Of a stretch of DNA of 64,000 nucleotides, positions 10,778 to 26,974 are shown one piece after another. The notes beneath the pieces are model-generated. The model ran no database searches and was not told the origin of the DNA. It worked only from the letters and a program-made list of their open reading frames with translations. The stretch is from Aliarcobacter cryaerophilus ATCC 43158 (GTDB lineage Bacteria; Campylobacterota; Campylobacteria; Campylobacterales; Arcobacteraceae), in NCBI RefSeq assembly GCF_003660105.1, contig NZ_CP032823.1, forward strand, positions 434,001-498,000, in the 5' to 3' direction. Made by a program: the position numbers and the translations under genes. The first letter of the stretch is position 1, and each line of letters begins with the position of its first letter.

Positions 10778-11938
10778 ATGCAAAATTTAAGAATTTTAGG
10801 AAAAGGGAAAACAGCACTTGCTTTGAAAAAAAGATTCCCAAATGCTGATTTATATGATGACAATGATTTTGAATCTTTTGATAAAAATTCAAATGATTTA
10901 ACTATTGTAAGCCCTGGAATGCCACCACATAATAAACTTGTGCTTGCTTCAAAAAATATCATTAGTGATTATGACTTATTTTATGATGAAATGCCTTTTA
11001 CTATTTGGATTAGTGGAACAAATGGTAAAACTACAACAACTCAAATGTGCCAGTATCTACTTGAGAAATTTGATTCTTGTTATGGTGGTAATATTGGTGT
11101 TCCTTTGAGTGGATTAAATAAAGATAAAAAAATTTGGATACTTGAAACATCTTCATTTACACTTCACTATACAAAAAAAGCAAAACCAAATATCTATATT
11201 CTTTTACCAATAACAGAAGATCATATAACTTGGCATGGAAGTTTTGATGAATATAAAAAAGCAAAATTAAAACCTTTAGAACTTATGAGTGAAACTGATA
11301 TTGCTATTATACCGGCTTTATATAAAGATTTTAAAACATCTGCTCATACAATATATTATAATTCAAGTGATGATTTGTGTAATCATTTTAAAATTGACAA
11401 AACTAAAATAAAGTTTAATGAACCATTTTTACTAGATGCTATAATGGCAATTATTTCAAGAAAGATAATATTTGATGATGTTGATTATGATTTAATAAAC
11501 TCTTATAAAATTGATAAGCACAAAGTTGAAGAGTTTAGAGATAGTAAAAATAGATTATGGATTGATGATAGTAAAGCTACAAATTATGATGCAACAATAA
11601 ATGCATTAGTTCCATATAAAGATAAAAATATACATATTATTATTGGTGGAGATGATAAGGGTGCAAGTTTAAAACCACTTTTTAATAATATAAAAGATTT
11701 CGACATTATTATTTATGCAATAGGAAGTAATACTCAAAGAGTTTTAAATTATTGTGAAGAGTTTAAAATATCTTGTGTTAAGTGCGAATATTTAGAACAA
11801 GCAGTTAAAAATATAGATAAAAACTTAAAAGAGAATAGTATAGGAATACTATCACCCGCAGCAGCATCGCTTGATCAATTTAAATCTTATGCTCACAGAG
11901 GCGATGAATTTAAGAAATTTGTAAAAAATTTAAGTTGA
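10778..11938 (+). CDS. murD: UDP-N-acetylmuramoylalanine-D-glutamate ligase
   Basis: A 386-residue cytoplasmic ligase adding D-Glu to UDP-MurNAc-L-Ala. The ATP loop WISGTNGKTTTTQM is near residue 82, with ITEDHITWHG, the WIDDSKATNYDA motif and the C-terminal LSPAAASLDQFKSY all present. I start at the ATG at 10778, two bases after the mraY stop and behind a GAG, rather than the in-frame ATG at 10718 that would overlap mraY by 58 nt. At 386 residues it is a short family member (E. coli 438), the shortening being mainly in the N-terminal UDP-binding domain. Confidence 0.92.
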   Translation: MQNLRILGKGKTALALKKRFPNADLYDDNDFESFDKNSNDLTIVSPGMPPHNKLVLASKNIISDYDLFYDEMPFTIWISGTNGKTTTTQMCQYLLEKFDSCYGGNIGVPLSGLNKDKKIWILETSSFTLHYTKKAKPNIYILLPITEDHITWHGSFDEYKKAKLKPLELMSETDIAIIPALYKDFKTSAHTIYYNSSDDLCNHFKIDKTKIKFNEPFLLDAIMAIISRKIIFDDVDYDLINSYKIDKHKVEEFRDSKNRLWIDDSKATNYDATINALVPYKDKNIHIIIGGDDKGASLKPLFNNIKDFDIIIYAIGSNTQRVLNYCEEFKISCVKCEYLEQAVKNIDKNLKENSIGILSPAAASLDQFKSYAHRGDEFKKFVKNLS

Positions 11939-11956
11939 AATTAATAAACTACTCTG

Positions 11957-11962
11957 TATAAT
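11957..11962 (+). promoter_or_regulatory. -10 element of the tRNA cluster
   Basis: A consensus TATAAT lies 19 nt before the first base of tRNA-Phe, in the 42-nt gap after murD. Confidence 0.6.
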
Positions 11963-11980
11963 CTCACTCCAATTTATAGT

Positions 11981-12056
11981 GGTTCGATAGCTCAGTCGGT
12001 AGAGCAAAGGATTGAAAATCCTTGTGTCGACAGTTCGATTCTGTCTCGAACCACCA
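11981..12056 (+). tRNA. trnF: tRNA-Phe (GAA)
   Basis: A 76-nt cloverleaf with acceptor GGTTCGA pairing TCGAACC, anticodon stem AAGGA/TCCTT, anticodon GAA at 12014-12016, T-loop GTTCGATTC and an encoded CCA end. First of four tightly spaced tRNAs. Confidence 0.97.
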
Positions 12057-12068
12057 TTTATTTATGGC

Positions 12069-12145
12069 GCTGGTGTAGCTCAGTTGGCTAGAGCAGCTGA
12101 TTTGTAATCAGCAGGTCGGGGGTTCAACTCCCTTCACCAGCTCCA
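12069..12145 (+). tRNA. trnT: tRNA-Thr (TGT)
   Basis: A 77-nt cloverleaf: acceptor GCTGGTG/CACCAGC, anticodon stem GCTGA/TCAGC, anticodon TGT at 12103-12105, T-loop GTTCAACTC, encoded CCA. Confidence 0.96.
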
Positions 12146-12205
12146 TTTTTTTAGTCGTGCGTAAGTTTTAAAAAACAGCGCTTGACCAGAGCAATACTTT
12201 TATAT

Positions 12206-12290
12206 GGTGAGGTTGGAGAGTGGTCAAATCCTGCGGACTGTAAATCCGCCGCCTACGGCTTCGAAGGTTCAAATCCTTCTCTCACCACCA
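12206..12290 (+). tRNA. trnY: tRNA-Tyr (GTA)
   Basis: An 85-nt class II tRNA with a long variable arm (CCGCCTACGGC region). Acceptor GGTGAGG/TCTCACC with one G-T pair, anticodon stem GCGGA/TCCGC, anticodon GTA at 12240-12242, encoded CCA. Confidence 0.96.
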
Positions 12291-12300
12291 CGCAAATGTT

Positions 12301-12377
12301 GCGGGAGTAGCTCAGTTGGCTAGAGCTTCTGCCTTCCAAGCAGACTGTCGCGAGTTCGAGTCTCGTCTCCCGCTCCA
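12301..12377 (+). tRNA. trnG: tRNA-Gly (TCC)
   Basis: A 77-nt cloverleaf: acceptor GCGGGAG/CTCCCGC, anticodon stem TCTGC/GCAGA, anticodon TCC at 12335-12337, T-loop GTTCGAGTC, encoded CCA. Last tRNA before the tuf leader. Confidence 0.96.
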
Positions 12378-12477
12378 TTTTTTTATTGATTACTGGGAGC
12401 TGAGTTATAATTGCACATTATTTTTATAACTCTACAATTTATACTCCCAATTAATTTAATTTTTAGTATTTTATTAA

Positions 12478-12483
12478 TATAAT
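12478..12483 (+). promoter_or_regulatory. Probable -10 element of tuf
   Basis: A TATAAT about 115 nt upstream of the tuf ATG. Transcription from here would give a leader of about 108 nt containing the hairpin at 12511-12554. A second TATAAT at about 12411, just after the tRNA-Gly gene, is an alternative. Confidence 0.45.
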
Positions 12484-12510
12484 ACTCATCACAATTTGTG
12501 AAAACAAATC

Positions 12511-12554
12511 CCCTCTGAATAGAGAAGCCCTTATTGGCTTATCTACTCAGAGGG
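12511..12554 (+). promoter_or_regulatory. Stem-loop in the tuf 5' leader
   Basis: CCCTCTGA (12511-12518) pairs with TCAGAGGG (12547-12554). Inside, AGA(g)AAGCC (12521-12529) pairs with GGCTT(a)TCT (12536-12544) with one mismatch. It lies between the likely promoter and the tuf start without a U-tract, so it looks like a leader structure (processing site or attenuator) rather than a plain terminator. Its function is unknown. Confidence 0.5.
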
Positions 12555-12597
12555 CAATTAAGCAAAAATAAAAATAAATTTAGAAGGGGAAATTCCT

Positions 12598-13806
12598 ATG
12601 GCAAAAGAAAAGTTTTCAAGAAATAAACCGCACGTAAATATCGGTACAATTGGTCACGTTGACCACGGTAAAACTACTACAACAGCAGCAATATCTGCAG
12701 TTTTAGCTGTAAAATATGGTGGAGAGATGAAAGATTACGATCAAATCGATAACGCTCCAGAAGAAAGAGAAAGAGGAATTACTATTGCTACTTCTCATAT
12801 TGAGTATGAAACTGCTAAAAGACATTATGCTCACGTAGATTGTCCAGGTCACGCCGATTATGTTAAAAACATGATTACTGGTGCTGCTCAAATGGATGGA
12901 GCTATTTTAGTTATCGCTTCAACAGATGGACCAATGGCACAAACTAGAGAGCATATCTTACTTTCTAAACAAGTTGGAGTTCCTTATATAGTTGTATTCT
13001 TAAATAAAGAAGATCAGTTAGATCCATCTGATAAAGATGAGATGTTAGAATTAGTTGAAATGGAAATTAGAGAATTACTTTCTACTTATGATTTCCCAGG
13101 TGATGATACTCCAATCGTTGCTGGTTCTGCATTTAAAGCATTAGAAGAAGCAAAAGCTGGTGCTGTTGGACCATGGGCTGAAAAAATCGTTGCATTAATG
13201 GATGCAGTTGATTCTTATATCCCAACTCCAGAAAGAGATACAGAAAAACCATTCTTAATGCCTGTTGAAGATGTATTCTCAATTTCAGGAAGAGGAACAG
13301 TTGTTACTGGAAGAATTGAGCTTGGAACTATTAAAGTTGGTGAAGAGATCGAAATCGTTGGATTTGGAGATACTAGAAAAACTACAGTTACTGGTGTTGA
13401 GATGTTCAGAAAAGAGATGGATCAGGGTCAAGCTGGAGATAACTGTGGAGTTCTTTTAAGAGGTGTTAAAAAAGAAGAGGTTGAAAGAGGACAAGTTCTT
13501 TGTAAGCCAGGAACAATTAAACCTCATACAGAATTTAAATGCGAAGTTTATATTCTTTCAAAAGAAGAAGGTGGAAGACATACTCCATTCTTTAGTGGAT
13601 ATAGACCACAATTCTATGTTAGAACAACAGACGTTACAGGTTCTTGTGTATTAAATGAAGGTACTGAAATGGTTATGCCAGGTGATAATGTTGAGATGAC
13701 TGTTACTTTGGTTGCTCCAATCGCTCTTGAAAAAGGAACAAAGTTCGCTATTAGAGAAGGTGGAAGAACTGTTGGTGCTGGAGTTATTTCAGAAATCATC
13801 AAATAA
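12598..13806 (+). CDS. tuf: Elongation factor Tu
   Basis: A 402-residue GTPase that delivers aminoacyl-tRNA to the ribosome. G-motifs: GHVDHGKTT (P-loop, residues 19-27), DCPGHADY (G3, about 81-88) and NKED (G4, about 136; NKCD or NKVD is commoner), followed by beta-barrel domains 2 and 3 complete to VISEIIK. The codon choice is more GC-tolerant than in neighbours, as expected for the most expressed gene. A strong GAAGGGG lies before the ATG. Followed by rpmG after 9 nt. Confidence 0.98.
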   Translation: MAKEKFSRNKPHVNIGTIGHVDHGKTTTTAAISAVLAVKYGGEMKDYDQIDNAPEERERGITIATSHIEYETAKRHYAHVDCPGHADYVKNMITGAAQMDGAILVIASTDGPMAQTREHILLSKQVGVPYIVVFLNKEDQLDPSDKDEMLELVEMEIRELLSTYDFPGDDTPIVAGSAFKALEEAKAGAVGPWAEKIVALMDAVDSYIPTPERDTEKPFLMPVEDVFSISGRGTVVTGRIELGTIKVGEEIEIVGFGDTRKTTVTGVEMFRKEMDQGQAGDNCGVLLRGVKKEEVERGQVLCKPGTIKPHTEFKCEVYILSKEEGGRHTPFFSGYRPQFYVRTTDVTGSCVLNEGTEMVMPGDNVEMTVTLVAPIALEKGTKFAIREGGRTVGAGVISEIIK

Positions 13807-13815
13807 GGATTCTTT

Positions 13816-13983
13816 ATGGCAGCTGTAAGAATTAAAATAGGATTAAAATGTCAAGAGAGTGGAGATATTAACTACACTACTTGGAAAAATCCAAAAACTC
13901 ATACTGAAAAGTTTGAAGTTAGAAAATATTGTCCAAGATTGAAAAAACACACTACTCATAAAGAAGTGAAGTTAAAATCTTAA
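13816..13983 (+). CDS. rpmG: 50S ribosomal protein L33
   Basis: A 55-residue protein beginning [12 protein letters not shown] and ending [13 protein letters not shown], the standard bL33 length and composition. Only some zinc-type cysteines remain (Cys12 and Cys39, read from the translation), so this is a partly C-minus form. It sits between tuf and a terminator, with an AAGGA at good spacing. Confidence 0.95.
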   Translation: MAAVRIKIGLKCQESGDINYTTWKNPKTHTEKFEVRKYCPRLKKHTTHKEVKLKS

Positions 13984-13993
13984 GAACAATTTT

Positions 13994-14020
13994 GCTTGAG
14001 AGAGTTTCTCTCAAGCTTTT
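13994..14020 (+). terminator. Rho-independent terminator after rpmG
   Basis: A perfect 10-bp stem GCTTGAGAGA/TCTCTCAAGC with a 3-nt loop followed by TTTT, ending just before tRNA-Trp. It probably ends or attenuates the tuf-rpmG transcript. Confidence 0.8.
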
Positions 14021-14022
14021 GT

Positions 14023-14098
14023 AGGCTAGTAGCTCCAATGGTAGAGCATCGGATTCCAAATCCGAGTGCTGGGGGTTCGAGTCCCTCCTGGCCTGCCA
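14023..14098 (+). tRNA. trnW: tRNA-Trp (CCA)
   Basis: A 76-nt cloverleaf: acceptor AGGCTAG/CTGGCCT with one T-G pair, anticodon stem TCGGA/TCCGA, anticodon CCA at 14056-14058, T-loop GTTCGAGTC, encoded CCA. A tRNA-Trp between rpmG and secE is the usual arrangement in this group. Confidence 0.97.
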
Positions 14099-14174
14099 CT
14101 ATTAAAGTTTTTTAAAGAGATTTTATTAAAGTTTTTTTAAAAAATTTAGTTTAAAATTTGAAATGGAGAAAGAT

Positions 14175-14357
14175 GTGAGCAAAGCTAGTAACTATATAAA
14201 TAATGTAAAATCAGAATTAGCTAAGGTTATATTTCCAGTGAAATCACAAATAAAAACAGCTTATATATCTGTTTTTATTGTTGTTACGGTGATAGCTTTG
14301 TATCTTGCTATGATTGATGGAGCAATGTCTTTTACTCTATCTTCAGTAATTAAATAA
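14175..14357 (+). CDS. secE: Preprotein translocase subunit SecE
   Basis: A small single-span SecE (60 residues from this start). An amphipathic segment (NYINNVKSELAKVIFP) precedes one membrane helix (AYISVFIVVTVIALYLAMI). I choose the GTG at 14175, giving MSKASNYIN, because GGAG lies about 7 nt upstream of it; the in-frame ATG at 14163 lacks an SD and would add four residues. SecE clamps SecY in the inner-membrane translocon. nusG follows 10 nt later, the conserved secE-nusG pair. Confidence 0.9.
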   Translation: MSKASNYINNVKSELAKVIFPVKSQIKTAYISVFIVVTVIALYLAMIDGAMSFTLSSVIK

Positions 14358-14367
14358 GGAATAAAAA

Positions 14368-14895
14368 ATGGCACATAAATGGTATGCAATTCAGACATAT
14401 TCGGGAAGTGAATTATCTGTTAAGAAAGCTATGTTAAAACTAGCAGATGAGATGGCTGATGATAGAATTGCTGAAGTATTAGTACCAACTGAAGACCTAA
14501 TTGAAGTAAAAAAAGGTAAAAAGACTATTATAGAAAGACCTTTGTATCCAGCTTATGCTTTTGCAAAAATTGATTTAGATACTGCTTTATGGCATAGAAT
14601 CCAATCAATGCCAAAAGTTGGAAGGTTCATTGGTGAGTCAAAAAAACCAACAGCTTTAAGTGATAAAGATATAAATCTTATTTTAGAAAAAGCTAAAAAT
14701 AAAGCAGCAGCAAAACCAAAAATCTCTTTTGATGAAGGAGAGATGGTAAGAATAAATGAAGGACCATTTGCAAACTTCAACGGAATAGTTGAGAATTTTG
14801 ATTTAGTTTCTGGAGTATTAAAATTAAATGTATCTATATTTGGAAGAAATACTCCAGTTGAAATCTCTTATACGCAAGTAGAGAGAATAGTTTAA
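14368..14895 (+). CDS. nusG: Transcription termination/antitermination protein NusG
   Basis: A 175-residue transcription factor. The NGN domain starts KWYAIQTYSGSE and includes the YPAYAFAKI segment that binds RNA polymerase; the C-terminal KOW domain is at EGPFANFNGIVENF. It links RNA polymerase to Rho or the ribosome. ATG with AAGGAATAAAA upstream; secE is 10 nt before it. Confidence 0.97.
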   Translation: MAHKWYAIQTYSGSELSVKKAMLKLADEMADDRIAEVLVPTEDLIEVKKGKKTIIERPLYPAYAFAKIDLDTALWHRIQSMPKVGRFIGESKKPTALSDKDINLILEKAKNKAAAKPKISFDEGEMVRINEGPFANFNGIVENFDLVSGVLKLNVSIFGRNTPVEISYTQVERIV

Positions 14896-14908
14896 ATTTT
14901 AATTTAGG

Positions 14909-14953
14909 CATTAGGCAAAGAAACTTGCTTCAACTTAGTTTTTTTGCCTAATG
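14909..14953 (+). promoter_or_regulatory. Stem-loop between nusG and rplK
   Basis: CATTAGGCAAA (14909-14919) pairs with TTTGCCTAATG (14943-14953), extended by AAAC/GTTT. It has only an internal T7 run, so it may be a processing or attenuation hairpin or part of the rplKA autoregulatory leader. Confidence 0.5.
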
Positions 14954-14995
14954 TCTAATCATTAAAATCATTATAATTTTTAAAGGAATAGCAAT

Positions 14996-15421
14996 ATGGC
15001 TAAAAAAGTTCAAGGATATTTAAAACTACAAATACCTGCAGGTGCAGCAAACCCATCACCTCCAGTTGGACCAGCTCTTGGGCAAAGAGGTGTTAACATT
15101 ATGGAATTTTGTAAAGCATTTAACGAAAAAACTAAAGATAAAGCTGGATATAGATTACCAGTTGTTCTTACAATTTATACAGATAAAAGCTTTACTTTTG
15201 AAGTAAAACAACCACCAATGACTGAACTTATTAAAAAAATTTCAGGAATCAAAAAAGGAAGTAGTAATCCACTTAAACAAAAAATTGGAAAACTATCAAA
15301 AGATCAAATTATGGAAATCGTTGATATGAAAATCAAAGATTTAAATACTGATGATAGAGAAGTTGCTGCAAAAATTGTAGCTGGAAGTGCAAGATCTATA
15401 GGAATTGATACAGAATTATAA
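14996..15421 (+). CDS. rplK: 50S ribosomal protein L11
   Basis: A 141-residue uL11 with the N-terminal [20 protein letters not shown] region and the C-terminal RNA-binding domain ending [10 protein letters not shown]. Binds the GTPase-associated centre of 23S rRNA. AAAGGA upstream of the ATG; followed by rplA. Confidence 0.97.
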   Translation: MAKKVQGYLKLQIPAGAANPSPPVGPALGQRGVNIMEFCKAFNEKTKDKAGYRLPVVLTIYTDKSFTFEVKQPPMTELIKKISGIKKGSSNPLKQKIGKLSKDQIMEIVDMKIKDLNTDDREVAAKIVAGSARSIGIDTEL

Positions 15422-15445
15422 TTCTGTTTTTATGTTAAGGTATAA

Positions 15446-15471
15446 CCACTAACCTTTATTAATATTAGTGG
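15446..15471 (+). promoter_or_regulatory. Stem-loop in the rplK-rplA spacer
   Basis: CCACTAA (15446-15452) pairs with TTAGTGG (15465-15471) around a 12-nt AT loop. It lacks a U-tract. Possibly a translational control or RNA-processing element for rplA. Confidence 0.4.
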
Positions 15472-15502
15472 AAGCAAAAAAAATAAAATTGCGGAGAATA
15501 AA

Positions 15503-16201
15503 ATGGCAAAAGTTTCAAAAAGATATAAAGCGTTAAGTGCAAAAGTTGAAGAGAGAAAATACTCTTTAGCTGATGCTTGTAATTTAGTAAAAGATTTAAA
15601 ATCTGCTAAATTTGATGAGAGTGTTGAAATTGCACTTAACTTAAATGTAGATCCAAGACATGCAGATCAAATGATTAGAGGAGCAGTTGTTCTTCCGAAT
15701 GGTACAGGAAAAACTGTAAGAGTTGCTGTTTTTGCAAAAGGTGTAAAAATGGATGAAGCAAAAGCTGCAGGTGCTGATATTGTTGGTAATGATGATTTAG
15801 CTGATGATATTCAAGCTGGGAAAATTAATTTTGATGTTTTAATTGCAACTCCTGATTGTATGGGAATTGTAGGTAAAGTTGGAAGAATACTTGGGCCAAA
15901 AGGTTTAATGCCAAATCCAAAAACTGGAACAGTTACTATGGATGTTACAAAAGCAGTAAACGATGCTAAAGGTGGTCAAGTTACATATAGAGTTGATAAA
16001 AAAGGTAATATGCAAGCTGCTATTGGAAAAGTTTCTTTTAGTGTAGAAGCTATCAAAGAGAATGCTGAAGCATTTATTGGAGCTATTAACAAAGCTAAAC
16101 CTTCAACTGCAAAAGGAAGATATATTGCTAATGCAGCAATTAGCTTAACAATGAGTCCATCTGTTATTTTAGATAATATGGAATTATTAGAGATTAGATA
16201 A
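15503..16201 (+). CDS. rplA: 50S ribosomal protein L1
   Basis: A 232-residue uL1 with the characteristic [16 protein letters not shown] loop near residue 125 and the conserved GKVSFS segment. Forms the L1 stalk and, in other bacteria, represses its own mRNA. GCGGAG lies before the ATG. Its TAA stop is inside a terminator-like hairpin. Confidence 0.97.
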   Translation: MAKVSKRYKALSAKVEERKYSLADACNLVKDLKSAKFDESVEIALNLNVDPRHADQMIRGAVVLPNGTGKTVRVAVFAKGVKMDEAKAAGADIVGNDDLADDIQAGKINFDVLIATPDCMGIVGKVGRILGPKGLMPNPKTGTVTMDVTKAVNDAKGGQVTYRVDKKGNMQAAIGKVSFSVEAIKENAEAFIGAINKAKPSTAKGRYIANAAISLTMSPSVILDNMELLEIR

Positions 16202-16224
16202 GGTTATCCTTATCTAATTTTTTT
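16196..16224 (+). terminator. Terminator/attenuator hairpin overlapping the rplA stop codon
   Basis: AGATAAGG/CCTTATCT with a TTAT loop, followed by AATTTTTTT. The TAA of rplA (16199-16201) is in the 5' arm, so ribosomes terminating there should open the hairpin. It could couple read-through into rplJL-rpoBC to rplA translation. Confidence 0.65.
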
Positions 16225-16226
16225 GC

Positions 16227-16355
16227 ATTCAAAAATATTGAAATTGTTCAATATTTTTGAGTGTTCAAAGCACTGAAATAAAACTGAAGACAGCTGGTAA
16301 AAGAACTCCTCGTTCTTTTGTAAGTCCCGCCTAGGATGATGTTTTGAAAGGAGGA
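16227..16355 (+). promoter_or_regulatory. rplJ (L10) leader
   Basis: The 160-nt spacer holds a 16-bp hairpin (16227-16242 with 16247-16262, one T-G pair) and a second hairpin AAAAGAAC (16299-16306)/GTTCTTTT (16312-16319), then conserved-looking GTCCCGCCTAGGATGATG and the rplJ SD (AAAGGAGG). Position and layout match L10 leaders, where L10-L7/L12 binds and represses rplJL translation; the class assignment is inferred. Confidence 0.55.
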
Positions 16356-16362
16356 AAATATA

Positions 16363-16851
16363 ATGACTAGACAAGAAAAATCAGAAATTATAAATTTTTT
16401 ATCTGCTGAATTTAAAAACTCTTTAGCTGTTGTTGTTTGTGACTACAAAGGTCTTACTCATAAAGAGTTAGAAGTTTTAAGAAAAGATGCAAGAGAAAAT
16501 GGAACTAAAGTTCAAGTTGTAAAAAATACTTTAGTTTCTAAAGCTGTTAAATCAGCTGATTTAGGAGATATTGATTTAAGCGGAACAAATATTTATTTGT
16601 GGTCTGATGATCAAATTTCAGCTTGTAAAGTAGCTGATAAATTTGCAACTACTACAAAAGATAAATTCTCTATTAAATCAGGAATTATTGAAGGTCAAAT
16701 TTGCGATGCTGCAAGAGTTAATGCGTTTGCTAAATTACCATCAAGAGAAGAACTTCTTGGAATGCTTGCATCTGTATGGATGGGACCTGTTAGAAACTTT
16801 ACTATTGGTCTTGATGCTCTTAGAAGAAAAAAAGAAGAAGAGGCTGCTTAA
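16363..16851 (+). CDS. rplJ: 50S ribosomal protein L10
   Basis: A 162-residue uL10 with the N-terminal rRNA-binding domain (VVVCDYKGLTHKELEVLRK) and a C-terminal helix that anchors L7/L12 dimers. Excellent SD (AAAGGAGG). Followed by rplL after 48 nt. Confidence 0.97.
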   Translation: MTRQEKSEIINFLSAEFKNSLAVVVCDYKGLTHKELEVLRKDARENGTKVQVVKNTLVSKAVKSADLGDIDLSGTNIYLWSDDQISACKVADKFATTTKDKFSIKSGIIEGQICDAARVNAFAKLPSREELLGMLASVWMGPVRNFTIGLDALRRKKEEEAA

Positions 16852-16899
16852 TTTTAAGCTAAAAATATATTAAATTAAAAAAAATAAAAAGGATAGAAA

Positions 16900-17268
16900 A
16901 TGGCAATTTCTAAAGAAGACGTTTTAGAATTTATTTCTGGTTTATCTGTATTAGAGTTATCAGAATTAGTAAAAGAATTTGAAGAAAAATTTGGAGTATC
17001 TGCACAACCTGTTGCAGTTGCTGGTGCTGCAGTTGCTGTTGAAGCTGCTGAAGAAAAAACTGAATTTGATGTTATCATTCTTGATTCAGGAGACAAAAAA
17101 ATCAATGTAATTAAAGAAATTAGAGCAATTACTGGTTTAGGATTAAAAGAAGCAAAAGATGCTGCAGAGCAAACTCCTTCAACAATTAAAGAAGGAATTT
17201 CTAAAGCTGATGCTGAAGCATTCAAAGCTCAACTTGAAGCTGCTGGTGCAAAAGTAGAAGTTAAATAA
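16900..17268 (+). CDS. rplL: 50S ribosomal protein L7/L12
   Basis: A 122-residue bL12: N-terminal dimerisation helix pair, the Ala/Val-rich hinge ([15 protein letters not shown], about 36-50) and the C-terminal factor-binding domain ending [16 protein letters not shown] before the ATG. Confidence 0.97.
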   Translation: MAISKEDVLEFISGLSVLELSELVKEFEEKFGVSAQPVAVAGAAVAVEAAEEKTEFDVIILDSGDKKINVIKEIRAITGLGLKEAKDAAEQTPSTIKEGISKADAEAFKAQLEAAGAKVEVK

Positions 17269-17284
17269 GTTTTATAACTTATCG

Positions 17285-17360
17285 TATATAGGGATTTTCC
17301 CTATATAAGTTTGGCATCTTTGAGGGCTAAGGTTAAGATTTTTTTATAAATTTTAACCTT
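17285..17360 (+). promoter_or_regulatory. rplL-rpoB intercistronic hairpins (attenuator region)
   Basis: Two stems: TATATAGGG/CCCTATATA (17285-17307), and a 12-bp stem 17329-17340/17349-17360 with one G-T pair and a U-rich loop. In many bacteria this spacer carries an attenuator and RNase III site that lowers rpoBC expression relative to rplJL. The role here is inferred from position. Confidence 0.55.
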
Positions 17361-17409
17361 ATCCTTTATGGATGCTTTTGTGCTTTATAAGAAAATAAAG
17401 CAAACATAA

Positions 17410-26096
<8,687 letters not shown>

Positions 26097-26098
<2 letters not shown>

Positions 26099-26117
26099 AT
26101 AGGGCTTTGCCCTATTT
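26097..26117 (+). terminator. Hairpin at the end of rpoC
   Basis: A perfect 9-bp stem AAATAGGGC/GCCCTATTT with a TTT loop, beginning inside the rpoC TAA. The U-tract is short (ATTTATG), and the next gene starts 7 nt later, so termination may be partial. Confidence 0.6.
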
Positions 26118-26123
26118 ATGTAA

Positions 26124-26507
26124 ATGGAAATAGTTCACTTTTTTTTTATCTTTATTGCTATTGAACTTTTTGAGTCAAATTGGCAAAAATCTTCTACTCT
26201 TTATGGAATGCTAGAAAATAATTTTTTAGTATACAAGAAAAATATCTTTCTTTATTTTATTTTACATATATCATTTTTTTATTCAATTTATATATCTATC
26301 TCTTCAAATAATTTTGGTTTCTGGATGAGTTCAATTTTAGCTTTAAAATTTTTTGATATTATTTTTAAACTTTCTATTATGAAAAAACTTTCTGATGGTA
26401 TAAATATAAATGAAATAATACCTTTTGACGCAAATATCACTCCAATTCTTAGATATTTAAATGTACTAATTTATCCACTACTTTTTATTTTTGCTACTAC
26501 TTTATAA
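26124..26507 (+). CDS. Small integral membrane protein of unknown function
   Basis: 127 residues with three to four hydrophobic segments (residues 2-15, 40-60, 65-82, 108-125) and a basic loop KLSIMKKLSDG between the third and fourth. No family recognised. No good SD; it starts 25 nt after rpoC and may be expressed by read-through. Could be an inner-membrane hypothetical conserved in the genus; that needs a homology check. Confidence 0.6.
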   Translation: MEIVHFFFIFIAIELFESNWQKSSTLYGMLENNFLVYKKNIFLYFILHISFFYSIYISISSNNFGFWMSSILALKFFDIIFKLSIMKKLSDGININEIIPFDANITPILRYLNVLIYPLLFIFATTL

Positions 26508-26546
26508 ATTTTGTGATAAAATTAATAAAAATTTAAAGGGATAAAA

Positions 26547-26834
26547 ATGCAATTTTTAATAATAGCTTATGACTACGATGATGCTTTTGATAGAAGAATG
26601 GAATCAAGAGATCAGCATTTAATTAATGTAAAAAAAATGATGGAAAGTGGGAATATTGTATCTGCTGGAGCTTTAATTGAAGATGATAAAATGGTTGGTT
26701 CATCTTTATTTGTCGATTTTGATACTGATGAAGAACTTGATTTATGGCTTGAAGATGAACCTTATGTTACAAATAAAGTTTGGAATATGGATGAAATACA
26801 GATAGTTCCTGTAAAACTACTTCCAAAAAACTAA
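26547..26834 (+). CDS. YciI-family protein
   Basis: A 95-residue ferredoxin-like fold protein of the YciI/YCII family: N-terminal FLIIAYDYDDAFDRR, a central basic segment with His (DQHLINVKKM) and the VSAGALIEDDKMVGSSLFVDF strand pair. AAAGGG SD before the ATG. The enzymatic role of the family is poorly defined. The last 14 codons and the terminator form the attachment site used by the downstream element; the gene remains intact after integration. Confidence 0.88.
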   Translation: MQFLIIAYDYDDAFDRRMESRDQHLINVKKMMESGNIVSAGALIEDDKMVGSSLFVDFDTDEELDLWLEDEPYVTNKVWNMDEIQIVPVKLLPKN

Positions 26835-26871
26835 AAACTAATTCAAACAAGCCCTTTTTATAGGGCTTGTT
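26792..26871 (+). repeat. attL: 80-bp direct repeat at the left end of the integrated element
   Basis: Matches 50585-50664 at 77 of 80 positions. It comprises the last codons of the YciI gene and its terminator hairpin (ACAAGCCCT/AGGGCTTGT, 26847-26870). The integrase gene starts about 100 nt further in. Confidence 0.88.
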
Positions 26872-26974
26872 TCTACTTCTTAATCTCACATTACATCATA
26901 TTAAATCATAATAAATTAGACTAATTCAAGTTTTTTTCAGGTAATATTTCAGGTATTATAAGAATTATTAAAAG

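Noticed and set aside
14163-14174. ATG at 14163 as the secE start
   Set aside because: No SD in front; the GTG at 14175 has a well-spaced GGAG and gives the expected SecE N-terminus.
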